From NCBI RefSeq assembly GCF_014199615.1, contig NZ_JACHOB010000003.1:186001-250000 (forward strand): DNA of 64,000 nucleotides. Direction: 5' to 3'. Under the pieces are notes generated by a model. The model made no database searches, had not been told where the DNA came from, and worked only from the letters and a program-made list of their open reading frames with translations. This document shows, in pieces, positions 1 through 8,916 of the stretch. How positions within the stretch are numbered: position 1 is the first letter of the stretch; each line of letters opens with the position of its first letter. The position numbers were made by a program, and so were the translations under genes. The stretch comes from Parvularcula dongshanensis (GTDB lineage: Bacteria; Pseudomonadota; Alphaproteobacteria; Caulobacterales; Parvularculaceae).

Positions 1-1313
1 GCATCTGCTACGGCCAGCAGGTCATGGTCGATCAGCTCGGCGGCGAGGTCGAAACGGCCGACCACCGCGAGTTCGGCCGGGCCGAGGTGAAGGTGGCGCA
101 GTCCTCCGCGCTCTTCCAAGGCGTCTGGACCACCGGCGGGGCCTACCCCGTTTGGATGAGCCATGGCGACCGCGTCATCAGCCTGCCCGAAGGCTTCCAC
201 CCCATCGCGACGACGCCTTCCGCGCCCTGCGCCGCGATCGCGGACGAGCTTCGCGGCTTCTACGGCGTGCAGTTCCACCCCGAGGTCGTGCATACGCTCG
301 ACGGCGCGCGGCTCTTGTCGAACTTCACGCGGCAGATCTGCGGGCTTTCAGGCGATTGGACCATGGCCGCCTTCCGCGAGGAGATGACGGCGAAGATCCG
401 TGAGCAGGTGGGCTCGGCCCGCGTCCTTTGCGGCCTGTCCGGCGGCGTCGACAGCGCGGTCGCCGCCGTCCTCATCCACGAGGCGATCGGCGATCAGCTG
501 CACTGCGTCTTCGTCGACACGGGCCTGATGCGGAAGGACGAGGGGCGGCAGGTCGTCGAGCTCTTCCGCAACCACTACAACATCCCGCTCGTTCACGTGC
601 AGGCAGAGGAGACCTTCCTGTCCGTCCTCGACGGGCTCGACGACCCGGAGGCGAAGCGCAAGGCGATCGGTAAGACCTTCATCGACGTCTTCGAGGCGGA
701 AGCGAAGAAGCTCGGCGGCGCGGACTTCCTCGCCCAAGGAACGCTGTATCCGGACGTGATCGAGAGCGTCAGCTTCGACGGCGGCCCGTCGGTCACGATC
801 AAGTCGCACCACAATGTCGGCGGCCTGCCCGAGCGCATGAACATGGGCCTCGTCGAGCCCCTGCGCGAACTCTTCAAGGACGAGGTGAGGGCGCTCGGCC
901 GCGAGCTCGGCCTGCCGGATGCCTTCGTGTCGCGCCACCCCTTCCCGGGGCCGGGCCTCGCCATCCGCATCCCGGGCGCCGTGTCGAAGGAGAAGGCGGA
1001 CCTCCTGCGCGAGGCGGACGCGATCTACCTCGACATGATCCGGGAAGAGGGCCTCTACGACGTCATCTGGCAGGCCTTCTCCGTCCTCCTCCCGGTGCGC
1101 ACCGTCGGCGTGATGGGCGACGAGCGGACCTATGACTGGGTGCTGGCGCTTCGCGCCGTGACGTCGACCGACGGGATGACCGCCGACAGCTACCCCTTCG
1201 AGCACGACTTCCTCAGCCGCGTGTCGACCCGCATCATCAACGAGGTCCGCGGCATCAATCGCGTCGTCTACGACGTCACCTCCAAGCCGCCAGGAACGAT
1301 CGAATGGGAATGA
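1..1313 (+). CDS. guaA: GMP synthase (glutamine-hydrolysing), 5' truncated
   Basis: Makes GMP from XMP, ATP and glutamine, the last step of de novo guanine nucleotide synthesis, in the cytoplasm. The reading frame is open from base 3, so the gene begins upstream of the window. The first residues seen are ICYGQQ, which holds the nucleophilic Cys of the class I glutamine amidotransferase domain; its partner FHPEV (His and Glu) follows near base 276. The ATP pyrophosphatase P-loop SGGVDS lies around base 440, and the C-terminal dimerisation domain ends in the family-typical KPPGTIEWE. Only the N-terminal roughly 80 residues are missing. The stop codon overlaps the start of the following membrane-protein gene, suggesting co-translation. 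No frameshift is seen. Confidence 0.98.
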   Translation, partial: ICYGQQVMVDQLGGEVETADHREFGRAEVKVAQSSALFQGVWTTGGAYPVWMSHGDRVISLPEGFHPIATTPSAPCAAIADELRGFYGVQFHPEVVHTLDGARLLSNFTRQICGLSGDWTMAAFREEMTAKIREQVGSARVLCGLSGGVDSAVAAVLIHEAIGDQLHCVFVDTGLMRKDEGRQVVELFRNHYNIPLVHVQAEETFLSVLDGLDDPEAKRKAIGKTFIDVFEAEAKKLGGADFLAQGTLYPDVIESVSFDGGPSVTIKSHHNVGGLPERMNMGLVEPLRELFKDEVRALGRELGLPDAFVSRHPFPGPGLAIRIPGAVSKEKADLLREADAIYLDMIREEGLYDVIWQAFSVLLPVRTVGVMGDERTYDWVLALRAVTSTDGMTADSYPFEHDFLSRVSTRIINEVRGINRVVYDVTSKPPGTIEWE

Positions 1314-2068
1314 GCGAGACGAGAGGGTCGCGCCGCGATCTAGGCAGGGATGGGCTCGTCCTGGTTCTGCTCGGCCTCGCGCCCGTGGTGATCTACGCCG
1401 TTCTCACGCTCGGTTTCCGCACCGGCCTTCTGGGCCTCGGCATCGTCTTCGGCTCGTTCTCCTGGATCGTTCCCTTCCTCCTCGCCGGCGGCGTGGCGGC
1501 GCTCTTCGGCGGGGCGCTGATGCTTTGGGGACGGACGGTCTTCGCAGGTCTCGTGGGCGTCCTCGTCGGCGTCGCGGCCATCGGCATGGGGATGGGACCG
1601 ACGCTGCTTCGCCAGAAGGCCGGAACCGTGCCGCCGATCCACGACATCTCGACGGACACGCAGAACCCGCCCGCCTTCGTCGCCATCCTGCCGCTGCGTG
1701 AGGGGGCACCGAACCCCGCCGCGTACGACCCCGGACAGACGGCGCAGCAGCTCGAAGCCTATCCCGACGTCAAGACGTTGATCATCGAGCGTCCCTATGC
1801 GGAGGCCTTTCCGATCGTCGTCAAAGCCCTTCGCGGCGAAGGGCTGGACCTCGTCGCGACGGTACCGGCCGAGGGACGGATCGAAGCGGTCGCCACCACG
1901 CGCTGGTTCGGATTCAAGGACGATGTCGTCGTCCGCCTCATCGACGCGCACGGCATCGCGACGGTGGTGGACATCCGCTCGAAGTCGCGGATCGGACGGT
2001 CGGACGTGGGCGCGAACGCCGAGCGCATCCGGGCGATCAGCGAACGGATCGTCGAAGCGTCATCCTGA
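1304..2068 (+). CDS. DUF1499 family membrane protein
   Basis: A 254-residue protein of unknown function. The N-terminal 110 residues contain three hydrophobic segments (about 18-40, 47-70 and 76-100), so the protein sits in the inner membrane. The rest matches the DUF1499 pattern: a [12 protein letters not shown] stretch, then a region rich in Ala and Glu, and the [12 protein letters not shown] and [15 protein letters not shown] motifs near the C-terminus. Two starts are possible: ATG at 1304 inside the end of guaA, or ATG at 1310, which forms a classic ATGA overlap with the guaA stop; the second may be the real one. The position implies coupling to guaA translation, but no functional link is known to me. 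Confidence 0.8.
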   Translation: MGMSETRGSRRDLGRDGLVLVLLGLAPVVIYAVLTLGFRTGLLGLGIVFGSFSWIVPFLLAGGVAALFGGALMLWGRTVFAGLVGVLVGVAAIGMGMGPTLLRQKAGTVPPIHDISTDTQNPPAFVAILPLREGAPNPAAYDPGQTAQQLEAYPDVKTLIIERPYAEAFPIVVKALRGEGLDLVATVPAEGRIEAVATTRWFGFKDDVVVRLIDAHGIATVVDIRSKSRIGRSDVGANAERIRAISERIVEASS

Positions 2069-2078
2069 ACGCAGGATG
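2061..2078. terminator. Perfect 7-bp hairpin between convergent genes
   Basis: CATCCTG and CAGGATG form a perfect inverted repeat with an AACG loop, overlapping the stop codon of the DUF1499 gene and lying just before the end of the small minus-strand frame. There is no T-tract on either side, so it may be a bidirectional terminator or only an mRNA 3'-end stabiliser. Confidence 0.45.
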
Positions 2079-2086
2079 CGGCGGCC

Positions 2087-2236
2087 TTACGCCTCGGCGG
2101 CGCGGCGCTGGCGAGCGTCTTCTTCTTGACGAAGCTGACGGAAGATCCGCTCGGCGGTAAGGCTGCGGCGGTGATCCGTGTTGGCGAGCTTCAAGAAGAG
2201 CTGCCGAGTCTTTGAATTCGAAGACGCCGTTTCCAT
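2087..2236 (-). CDS. Small hypothetical protein (49 aa)
   Basis: A short frame that I do not recognise. From ATG at 2236 it encodes a charged, probably helical protein: KTRQLFLKLANTDHRRS is followed by a Gln/Glu/Arg-rich tail. A purine stretch (AAAGGGGC) about 10 nt upstream of this ATG could serve as ribosome binding site; a GTG at 2269 would add 11 residues. It lies downstream of no other gene, between the hairpin at 2061 and phaC on the same strand. Amino-acid composition (few Cys or Trp, balanced Leu) looks more like a protein than the other frames here, but support is modest. Confidence 0.4.
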   Translation of the reverse strand: METASSNSKTRQLFLKLANTDHRRSLTAERIFRQLRQEEDARQRRAAEA

Positions 2237-2308
2237 CGTCCAAAGCCCCTTTATACCCCTGCGACTCACATTGTGGTCATAGAGGTTAAGGGACTGTAAA
2301 CGAGATAT

Positions 2309-4438
2309 CTACTCTGAGCGAACCCGGACGAAGGATCCGGGCGCATCCTCCAACGGCGTCAATCGGCCGCCGCCCGGCTGCCGGGCGGCCACCTTGCCGG
2401 GCGAGTTCTTCGTCAGCCATCGGTCCCAATACGGCCACCAGCTGTGCTCGCATCGCGACGCCTGCGCCGCCCATTCGTCGAGCGTCTCGGCGCCCTTCGC
2501 GCCCGGGGATGTGTCCGAGGCGGCGTAGTGGTACTTCTTCTTCGCCGGCGGGTTCACGACGCCTGCGATGTGACCGGAACCTGCGAGCAGGAAGCGGGGC
2601 GCCCCCCCGAACATCTTGGCCGAACGGAAGACCGAGCGGGCAGGGGCGATGTGATCGGCTTCGCCCGCCTGGAACAGCGTCGGGATCGTCACCTTCGACA
2701 GGTCGATCCGGACCCCCTCCACCTCCAGCGTGCCCGCCGCCAACGCATTGTCGCGGTAGAAGTTGCGCAGGTAGTAGAGCTGGCACGCCTTGGTCATGCG
2801 CGTCGCGTCGGCGTTCCAGAACAGAAGGTCGAACTTCTTCGCCGCCTTGCCGAGGTAGTAGTTGTCGACGAAGGCCTGCCAGATGAGGTCGTTCGGGCGC
2901 AGCATGTTGAAGGTGCGCGCCATGGCCGAGGCCTCGAGCACGCCGCCCGCGGCGTCCATCTGCCGCTCCATCGCGGCGAGCTGCTTGTCGTCGACGAAGA
3001 CCTTGAGATCGCCCGCTTCGGAAAAGTCCGTCTGCGCCGTGAAGAAGGTCGCCGTCTTGATCCGCTCGTCGCCCGTCGCCGCCATGTGGCCGAGCGAGAC
3101 GGCGAGGAGGGTGCCGCCGATGCAGTAGCCGATGGCGTCGAACTCGTCCGCCCCCGTCGCGGCCTCCGCCGCGTCGAGCGCGGCGTAGACGCCTTTGCGC
3201 ATGTAGCCGGGGAAGGCGACGTCCTGGAGCTCCGGACCCGGATTGACCCAGGAGACGACGAGCACGGTCCGCCCCTGGTCCACGGCCCAGCGGATGAAGC
3301 TGTTCTCGGGCTGAAGGTCCAAGATGTAGAACTTGTTGATCCAGGGCGGGAAGATGACGAGGGGGCGCTTCGCGACCTCCTTCGTCGTCGGCGCGTACTG
3401 GATGAGCTGGATCAGATCGTTCTGGTAGATGACCTTGCCGGGCGTCGTCGCGACGTTCACGCCGACCTCGAAGGCCTCCATGTCGGCCTGACGGATCGCG
3501 AGCTCGCCGTGCCCGCGCTCCAGGTCGGCGAGGTAGTTCTTGAGCCCCCGCGTCCAGTTCTCCCCGCCCGAATTGATGGTCTCCTCGACGACTTCCGGGT
3601 TGAGGCCCGGCACGTTGGTGGGAGAGAAGGCCGCCATGAACTGATCGGCATGGAAGTGTGCGCGCCGCCGCGTTGCCTCGTCGACGCCTTCGGCCGAGCC
3701 GATCGCCCGGTCCACGAAGCGCGTCATCAGGAGGTAGCTCTGCTTGACGAAGTCGAGGGCGGGGTTGTCCGACCAGGCGGGGTGGCGCCATCGCTTGTCG
3801 GTGGCGGCGGCCTCGGCGACGGGCTCGGTCGCGCCGCCGGACATCCGCTCCGCGGCGCTCGTGAAGAGGCGCATGTAGTCGCCCCAGAGCTCCATCTGCA
3901 TCGCGGCGAGCTTCACAGGGTCGGCGGCGAGGGCGGCGCCGACCTCGGCCGCCGCTTCGGTCACGTTGAGGGGATCGGCATGCGGGTCCGGCGTCCGCGG
4001 TCCGCGTTCGGCGGCCCGGCTCGCGACCTCACGCATGACGTTCTGCGCCCGTGCGTTCACGTCGGCCACGGTCTCGGCGAAGCGTGCCGCCTGACGGTAA
4101 GGATCGTTCGCAGGCTTCGGCGACGCCAGGGGCGAAGGCGCGGGGACAGGCTCGGGGGAGGGCGGCGACCCCTCGTTCGCTTGGCTCTTCGCAGGGGCCG
4201 CGCGTTTGGACGTCGGCGCGGCGGCGGCCTTGGTTGCGCGCGGCTTCGCGGCGCTGGCGGGAGCCGTCTTCTTGGGCGTGGGCGCCTTGGCAGGCGCGGC
4301 GGCTTTCTTCTGGGCAGCGTTGGTCGACGCAGCCTTCTTCGCAGGCGCGTTCTTCGCTGCCGCGTTCTTTCCTGCCTCCGGGGCGGACTTGGGCGCGCGA
4401 TGAGTCTTCTGCGTCTTCGGCTTGCTCGTGTCGGCCAT
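2309..4438 (-). CDS. phaC: Class I poly(3-hydroxyalkanoate) synthase with H1-like N-terminal extension
   Basis: Polymerises (R)-3-hydroxyacyl-CoA into polyhydroxyalkanoate storage granules. The alpha/beta-hydrolase core carries the lipase-like box GYCIGG with the catalytic Cys at about residue 439, Asp near 595 (GEADHIAP) and His near 623 (GSGHIAG). At 709 residues it is about 110 longer than usual for class I enzymes (about 590). The excess is N-terminal: residues 1-110 are almost only Ala, Lys, Pro, Ser and Thr (for example AAKNAPAKKAAS), like histone H1 or the DNA-binding tail of the phasin PhaF. The start at 4438 begins MADTSKPK; an internal start would remove the tail. No phaA, phaB, phaR or phasin gene is adjacent, so the gene stands alone here. 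Confidence 0.95.
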   Translation of the reverse strand: MADTSKPKTQKTHRAPKSAPEAGKNAAAKNAPAKKAASTNAAQKKAAAPAKAPTPKKTAPASAAKPRATKAAAAPTSKRAAPAKSQANEGSPPSPEPVPAPSPLASPKPANDPYRQAARFAETVADVNARAQNVMREVASRAAERGPRTPDPHADPLNVTEAAAEVGAALAADPVKLAAMQMELWGDYMRLFTSAAERMSGGATEPVAEAAATDKRWRHPAWSDNPALDFVKQSYLLMTRFVDRAIGSAEGVDEATRRRAHFHADQFMAAFSPTNVPGLNPEVVEETINSGGENWTRGLKNYLADLERGHGELAIRQADMEAFEVGVNVATTPGKVIYQNDLIQLIQYAPTTKEVAKRPLVIFPPWINKFYILDLQPENSFIRWAVDQGRTVLVVSWVNPGPELQDVAFPGYMRKGVYAALDAAEAATGADEFDAIGYCIGGTLLAVSLGHMAATGDERIKTATFFTAQTDFSEAGDLKVFVDDKQLAAMERQMDAAGGVLEASAMARTFNMLRPNDLIWQAFVDNYYLGKAAKKFDLLFWNADATRMTKACQLYYLRNFYRDNALAAGTLEVEGVRIDLSKVTIPTLFQAGEADHIAPARSVFRSAKMFGGAPRFLLAGSGHIAGVVNPPAKKKYHYAASDTSPGAKGAETLDEWAAQASRCEHSWWPYWDRWLTKNSPGKVAARQPGGGRLTPLEDAPGSFVRVRSE

Positions 4439-4525
4439 CGGGGCTCGCCCTTCTTGCTCGCGGCTCCGCCCGCGTTATGGTCTCGCGCCAGCTTTAAGGC
4501 GCGAACGCGCGCTTCGCGAGGGTTG

Positions 4526-4960
4526 ATGCCAGTCCGGCGTGTCGTTTTGGTTTCCGTTTCGCTGCTTTGCGCCTGCGCGACGGACACGCCGCCCGCCCCC
4601 GCGGACGGACCGCCGCTGACCCGAGCCGACTATGAAGGCGACCGGGACGCCCTAGACCGCACCGCGTCGATCGAAGAGCGCCGCGAGGCGCGAGTCGAGG
4701 CTGGACGAGAGCGCGGTTTTCCCGACCTCTCCGATGTCCCGGCCCGCGCGACCGACATACCGAGCGCGAGGGAGGTCGCCGACGACACGGCCGCGCTCGA
4801 AGCCGAGGCGGAGGCCCTGCGCCGCCTGCGCGACCGCGCGAGCACGCCGCCCTCGACCGAGGCGCTTCGAGCCGAGGGCCAGTCCTTGCGAAGCGCCGTC
4901 GCACGGGACCGCCGCGCCTTCGACGCACAGGCTCCCATCGCTTTGCCAGAAGCTCGGTGA
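4526..4960 (+). CDS. Small predicted lipoprotein, coiled-coil-like
   Basis: A 144-residue protein starting MPVRRVVLVSVSLLCACA: a basic N-terminus, a short hydrophobic core and LCAC, a plausible lipobox with lipidation at the second Cys. The mature part is hydrophilic and rich in Arg, Glu and Ala, with heptad-like stretches (about residues 85-130) that could form a coiled coil. I do not recognise the family. It is divergent from phaC (start codons 87 bp apart) and precedes hom by 68 bp. The ribosome binding site is weak; a TTG one codon upstream is an alternative start. Confidence 0.6.
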   Translation: MPVRRVVLVSVSLLCACATDTPPAPADGPPLTRADYEGDRDALDRTASIEERREARVEAGRERGFPDLSDVPARATDIPSAREVADDTAALEAEAEALRRLRDRASTPPSTEALRAEGQSLRSAVARDRRAFDAQAPIALPEAR

Positions 4961-5028
4961 GGGCAGACGTTCCCAAGGCGCCCCCGGCTCGTTAGACCGA
5001 CCCCGAGACGAGTGACGAGGGATTATCC

Positions 5029-6318
5029 GTGAAGACTTTACGCCTCAGCATCGCCGGCCTCGGCGTGGTCGGCGGCGGCCTTCTTCGCCTGATCGCGGAG
5101 GACAAGCGCCTCGCCCGTCAGGGCGTGCACTTCGAAGTGACGGGCGTCACCGCGCGCAACCGGAACGCCAAGCGTGCAGTGCCGATCGAGGACTATCCTT
5201 GGTTCGACGACGCGGTCGAGATGGCGCGGGCCGACACCACCGACGTCTTCGTCGAGCTGATGGGCGGCGCCGAGGGGCCGGCGCGGGCGGCGGTCACCGC
5301 CGCGCTCGAGGCGGGCAAGGACGTCGTGACCGCCAACAAGGCGCTGATCGCGACTCACGGCCTCGAACTCGCCGAGATCGCCGAGCGCACGGGCGCCGCG
5401 CTGCGCTACGAGGCCGCCGTGGGCGGCGGGACGCCGGTCATTCGCGGTATCCGCGACGGCCTCGGCGCCTGCCAGGTCGAGACCATCGCCGGCATCCTCA
5501 ACGGCACCTGCAACTTCATGCTGAGCCGCATGGCCGAGACCGGCGAGCCCTTTGACGAGGTGCTGGCCGAGGCGCAGCGTCTCGGCTTCGCCGAGGCGGA
5601 TCCGAGCTTCGACGTCGGCGGCATCGACGCCGCGCACAAGCTCGCCATCCTCGCGACCCTCGCTTTCGACAGCCGGGTCGAGCTCGACGCCGTCGAGACG
5701 ACCGGGATCGACGGCGTCGCTGCCGAGGACCTCGCCGAGGCCGCGAAGCTCGGCATGGGTATCAAGCTCCTGGCGACCGCGACCGTCGTGGACGGGCGAA
5801 TGGCGCTCAGGGTCTGCCCAGCGCTGATCGCCGCGACGAGCCCGCTGGCCCGCGCGCAAGGCCCCGAGAACGTCTTCATCATCGACGCGGACCCCATCGG
5901 CCGCGTCGGCTTCACCGGCCCGGGCGCCGGCGACATGGCGACCGCCGCGGCGGTGGCGGCCGACCTCGTGACCCTGGCGCGGGGCGCGACGGGACCGGTC
6001 TATGCGAGCCCGGTCGACCGTCTTCAGAACCTGGCCGGCGACGCGGCGACGGAACTCGTCAACGCCTACTACCTTCGCGTCCCCCTGAAAGATCAGCCCG
6101 GCGCGCTCGCGGTCATCGCGAGCACGCTCGGAGAGCACGGGGTCAGCATCGATACCGTCGCGCAACGCCCCCGCGCGAACGGCGCGCAGGACCTCGTCAT
6201 CACGACCCATCCCTGCACGGCGGCGATGTTCAGCGCGGCGCAGGGCGCGCTTCCTCATGCGGGACCGGTCGCAGGGCCCTTCTCGGCCTTCCCGATAGCG
6301 GACGCATCCTACTTCTGA
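5029..6318 (+). CDS. hom: Homoserine dehydrogenase
   Basis: Reduces aspartate semialdehyde to homoserine with NAD(P)H, the branch point to threonine and methionine. The 429-residue protein has an N-terminal Rossmann fold with GLGVVGGG (residues 9-16), the catalytic homoserine dehydrogenase domain with GGTPVIRGIRDGL and the Lys of the DAAHKLAIL segment, and a C-terminal ACT domain from about residue 345 (LRVPLKDQPGALAVI), the usual site of threonine feedback control. Start is GTG at 5029, preceded by a good Shine-Dalgarno (CGAGGGA) 6 nt upstream. It is followed by glpX after 7 bp, so the two are likely co-transcribed; in alphaproteobacteria this pairing is common. Confidence 0.97.
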   Translation: MKTLRLSIAGLGVVGGGLLRLIAEDKRLARQGVHFEVTGVTARNRNAKRAVPIEDYPWFDDAVEMARADTTDVFVELMGGAEGPARAAVTAALEAGKDVVTANKALIATHGLELAEIAERTGAALRYEAAVGGGTPVIRGIRDGLGACQVETIAGILNGTCNFMLSRMAETGEPFDEVLAEAQRLGFAEADPSFDVGGIDAAHKLAILATLAFDSRVELDAVETTGIDGVAAEDLAEAAKLGMGIKLLATATVVDGRMALRVCPALIAATSPLARAQGPENVFIIDADPIGRVGFTGPGAGDMATAAAVAADLVTLARGATGPVYASPVDRLQNLAGDAATELVNAYYLRVPLKDQPGALAVIASTLGEHGVSIDTVAQRPRANGAQDLVITTHPCTAAMFSAAQGALPHAGPVAGPFSAFPIADASYF

Positions 6319-6325
6319 GGACACC

Positions 6326-7315
6326 ATGGCCGAAGCCCACGCCGAGTACCTCGATCGCATCCTGACGATCGAGCTCGGGCGCTGCACCGAAGCGGCGGCC
6401 GTCGCCGCCTCGACCATGATCGGTCGCGGCGACAAGGAGGCGGCGGATCAGGCCGCCGTCACGGCGCTGCGGGCGGCCTTCAACAAGCTCGACATCGACG
6501 GCACGATCGTCATCGGCGAGGGCGAACGCGACGAAGCGCCGATGCTCTACATCGGCGAGAAGGTCGGCAAGGGCGGCCCCAAGATCGACATCGCGCTCGA
6601 TCCGCTCGAGGGGACGACGCTGACCGCCAAGGCGATGTCGAACGCGCTCGCGGTCGTCGCCATGGCCACCGGCGGCGGGTTCCTGCATAGCCCCGACGTC
6701 TACATGCAGAAGATCGCCTGCGGACCGGGCTACTCCGACGGCGTCCTCGACCTCGACGCGCCCGCCGACGAGAACGTTCGGCGCCTCGCCAAGGAGAAGG
6801 GCGTCAAGCCCGAGGCGATCACCGTATGCGTCCTCGACCGGGATCGGCACGAGGGCATCATCAACGCGATCCGCTCCGTCGGCGCCCGCGTCTTCTTAAT
6901 CCCCGATGGCGACGTCGCCGGCATCTTCCATACGACCGACCCCGAGGAGACCGGCATCGACCTCTACGTCGGTACGGGCGGCGCTCCCGAGGGCGTCCTC
7001 GCCGCTGCCGCCCTTCGCTGCGTCGGCGGACAGATGCAGGGGCGGCTGATCTTCCGCAACGACGACGAACGGGCGCGGGCGGAAAAGGCGGGGATCACCG
7101 ACCTCGATCGCCGCTACGACCTGCACGACCTCGCCTCCGGCGACGTGATGTTCGCCGCCACGGGTGTGACGGACGGCACGATGCTGAAGGGCGTGAAGTG
7201 GCGCGGCGAACGGGTCTACACTCAGACTGTCGTCATGCGCTCGAAGTCCGGTACGGTGCGGACCATCGACGCGGAGTCGCGCGCGGCGAGCTTCAACCTG
7301 AGCTACCGGGGATGA
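6326..7315 (+). CDS. glpX: Class II fructose-1,6-bisphosphatase
   Basis: Hydrolyses fructose 1,6-bisphosphate to fructose 6-phosphate in gluconeogenesis; metal-dependent class II enzyme. Of 329 residues, the diagnostic motifs are GTIVIGEGERDEAPML (about 58-73), the metal and phosphate site DPLEGTTL (about 92) and the ATGVTDG segment near residue 277. Length is normal. It sits 7 bp behind hom, suggesting one operon. A hairpin overlaps its stop codon, after which cydA begins, so transcription may partly end here. Confidence 0.96.
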   Translation: MAEAHAEYLDRILTIELGRCTEAAAVAASTMIGRGDKEAADQAAVTALRAAFNKLDIDGTIVIGEGERDEAPMLYIGEKVGKGGPKIDIALDPLEGTTLTAKAMSNALAVVAMATGGGFLHSPDVYMQKIACGPGYSDGVLDLDAPADENVRRLAKEKGVKPEAITVCVLDRDRHEGIINAIRSVGARVFLIPDGDVAGIFHTTDPEETGIDLYVGTGGAPEGVLAAAALRCVGGQMQGRLIFRNDDERARAEKAGITDLDRRYDLHDLASGDVMFAATGVTDGTMLKGVKWRGERVYTQTVVMRSKSGTVRTIDAESRAASFNLSYRG

Positions 7316-7329
7316 TGGGTCATACCCCG
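7307..7329. terminator. Imperfect hairpin at the end of glpX
   Basis: CGGGGATGA and TCATACCCCG pair with one bulged A around a TGGG loop, spanning the glpX stop codon. There is no T-run after it, so at most a weak or Rho-assisted terminator between the hom-glpX and cydAB units. Confidence 0.3.
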
Positions 7330-7446
7330 CCGTAACGGGACGTCGCAGGCAGTATGACGCATTGAGCGGTCCTGTTGCCCGACCAATCTTCGGTGGAGGA
7401 AAACAGGGCCGAACGTCGTCGGCCTTCTGCACGGGGGACCGTTAGC

Positions 7447-8904
7447 ATGCTGTCCAGCTTCGATCCGGTAGTCCTGGCGCGCATCCAGTTCGCCTTCACC
7501 GTCTCGTTCCACTTCGTCTTCCCGGCCTTCTCCATCGGGCTGGCGAGCTACCTCGCCGTTCTCAACGGAATGTACCTTCGGACGAAGAACGAAGCCTACC
7601 TTCGTCTTTTCAAGTTCTGGGTGAAGATCTTCGCGATCGCGTTCGCGATGGGCGTCGTCTCGGGCATCACCATGAGCTACCAGTTCGGTACGAACTGGTC
7701 GAAGTTTTCCGACATCGCCGGCCCGGTTCTCGGCCCGCTCATGGCCTACGAGGTGCTGACGGCCTTCTTCCTCGAGGCAGGCTTCCTCGGCATCATGCTG
7801 TTCGGACGGGAGCGGGTCGGCGACAAGCTGCACATGTTCGCCTGCATCATGGTCGCCTTCGGCACCGCCCTCAGCGCGACCTGGATTCTCTCCGTGAACA
7901 GCTGGATGCACACGCCAGCCGGCTACGCGGTCGCCGAGAACGGACAGTTCATTCCGACCGATTGGCTGGCGGTCATCTTCAACCCGTCCTTCCCCTACCG
8001 CCTCGCGCACACGCTGACGGCGGCGTACCTCACCACGGCATTCATCGTCGGCGGGGTCGGGGCCTGGCACCTCTTGAAGGGGCGTCAGGAGAACCCGGGC
8101 GTGAAGACGATGTTCTCGATGGCGATGTGGATGGCGGCGGTCGTGGCGCCTTTGCAGATCGTGCTTGGTGACATGCATGGCCTCAACACGCTCGAGCATC
8201 AGCCGCAAAAGGTGATGGCGATGGAGGGCCACTACGAGAGCCATCCGGACGGCGCGCCGCTCTACCTGTTCGGCATCCCGGACGACGAGGACCAAGAACT
8301 CAAATACGCGGTCGGCATTCCGAAGCTCAGCTCGCTGATCCTGCACCACGACCTCAACGCACCCATGGCGGGCCTCGACACGATCCCCGACGACGAGCAG
8401 CCGCCCGTCAGGATCGTGTTCTGGTCATTCCGCGTCATGGTGGGACTGGGCTTCGCCATGCTCGGCGTCGGCGCGTTCAGCCTCTGGTGCCGCTGGAAGA
8501 AGCAACTCTACACCAACAAGTGGCTGCACCGGGCGGCGCTTCTGATGTCGCCTTCCGGCCTCGTCGCCGTGATTGCGGGCTGGATCACGACGGAGGTCGG
8601 CAGGCAACCCTACACGGTCTATGGCCAGCTGCGGACGGTGGATAGCGTCTCGCCGCTCGCCGCGCCGGCGGTCGGCAGCTCGCTCATGGCCTTCGTAGTG
8701 ATCTACTTCTTCGTCTTCGGGGCGGGGGTCTTCTACATCCTGCGCCTGATGGGACACCCGCCCCAGCGGGGCGAGGAAGGCGTCACCTCCGACGGCGGCC
8801 CGATCCGGACGGCGGGCATCACGCCCGCCTCCGAGGAGGTCGCGAGACGGACGCCGAAGCGGCCTGCGACCGGGGGCGGCCCGCTCCTCGGCCCGGCGGA
8901 ATAG
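7447..8904 (+). CDS. cydA: Cytochrome bd-type (cyanide-insensitive) quinol oxidase subunit I
   Basis: Haem-bearing subunit of a bd-family quinol:O2 oxidoreductase in the inner membrane. Starting at ATG 7447 (GGGGGACC upstream) gives MLSSFDPVVLARIQFAFT, the normal family N-terminus; a TTG at 7375 would add an unlikely hydrophilic leader. The axial His lies in the first membrane helix (SFHFVFPAF). The loop between helices 6 and 7 is short, as in CioA-type enzymes, and the quinol motif reads GRQPYTVYGQLRT where GRQPW is usual. The protein has about nine membrane segments and a Pro/Arg-rich C-terminal tail. It is followed by cydB after 12 bp and a DUF2474 gene, the CioAB arrangement. The terminal oxidase would allow respiration at low O2 or with cyanide/NO. 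Confidence 0.95.
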   Translation: MLSSFDPVVLARIQFAFTVSFHFVFPAFSIGLASYLAVLNGMYLRTKNEAYLRLFKFWVKIFAIAFAMGVVSGITMSYQFGTNWSKFSDIAGPVLGPLMAYEVLTAFFLEAGFLGIMLFGRERVGDKLHMFACIMVAFGTALSATWILSVNSWMHTPAGYAVAENGQFIPTDWLAVIFNPSFPYRLAHTLTAAYLTTAFIVGGVGAWHLLKGRQENPGVKTMFSMAMWMAAVVAPLQIVLGDMHGLNTLEHQPQKVMAMEGHYESHPDGAPLYLFGIPDDEDQELKYAVGIPKLSSLILHHDLNAPMAGLDTIPDDEQPPVRIVFWSFRVMVGLGFAMLGVGAFSLWCRWKKQLYTNKWLHRAALLMSPSGLVAVIAGWITTEVGRQPYTVYGQLRTVDSVSPLAAPAVGSSLMAFVVIYFFVFGAGVFYILRLMGHPPQRGEEGVTSDGGPIRTAGITPASEEVARRTPKRPATGGGPLLGPAE

Positions 8905-8916
8905 GGGAGAACGCGC

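Noticed and set aside
2444-4960. An 838-codon plus-strand frame opposite phaC
   Set aside because: It is the GC-driven shadow of phaC (Arg/Gly/Val-rich, no family motif); only its last 145 codons, from 4526, look like a separate real lipoprotein gene.
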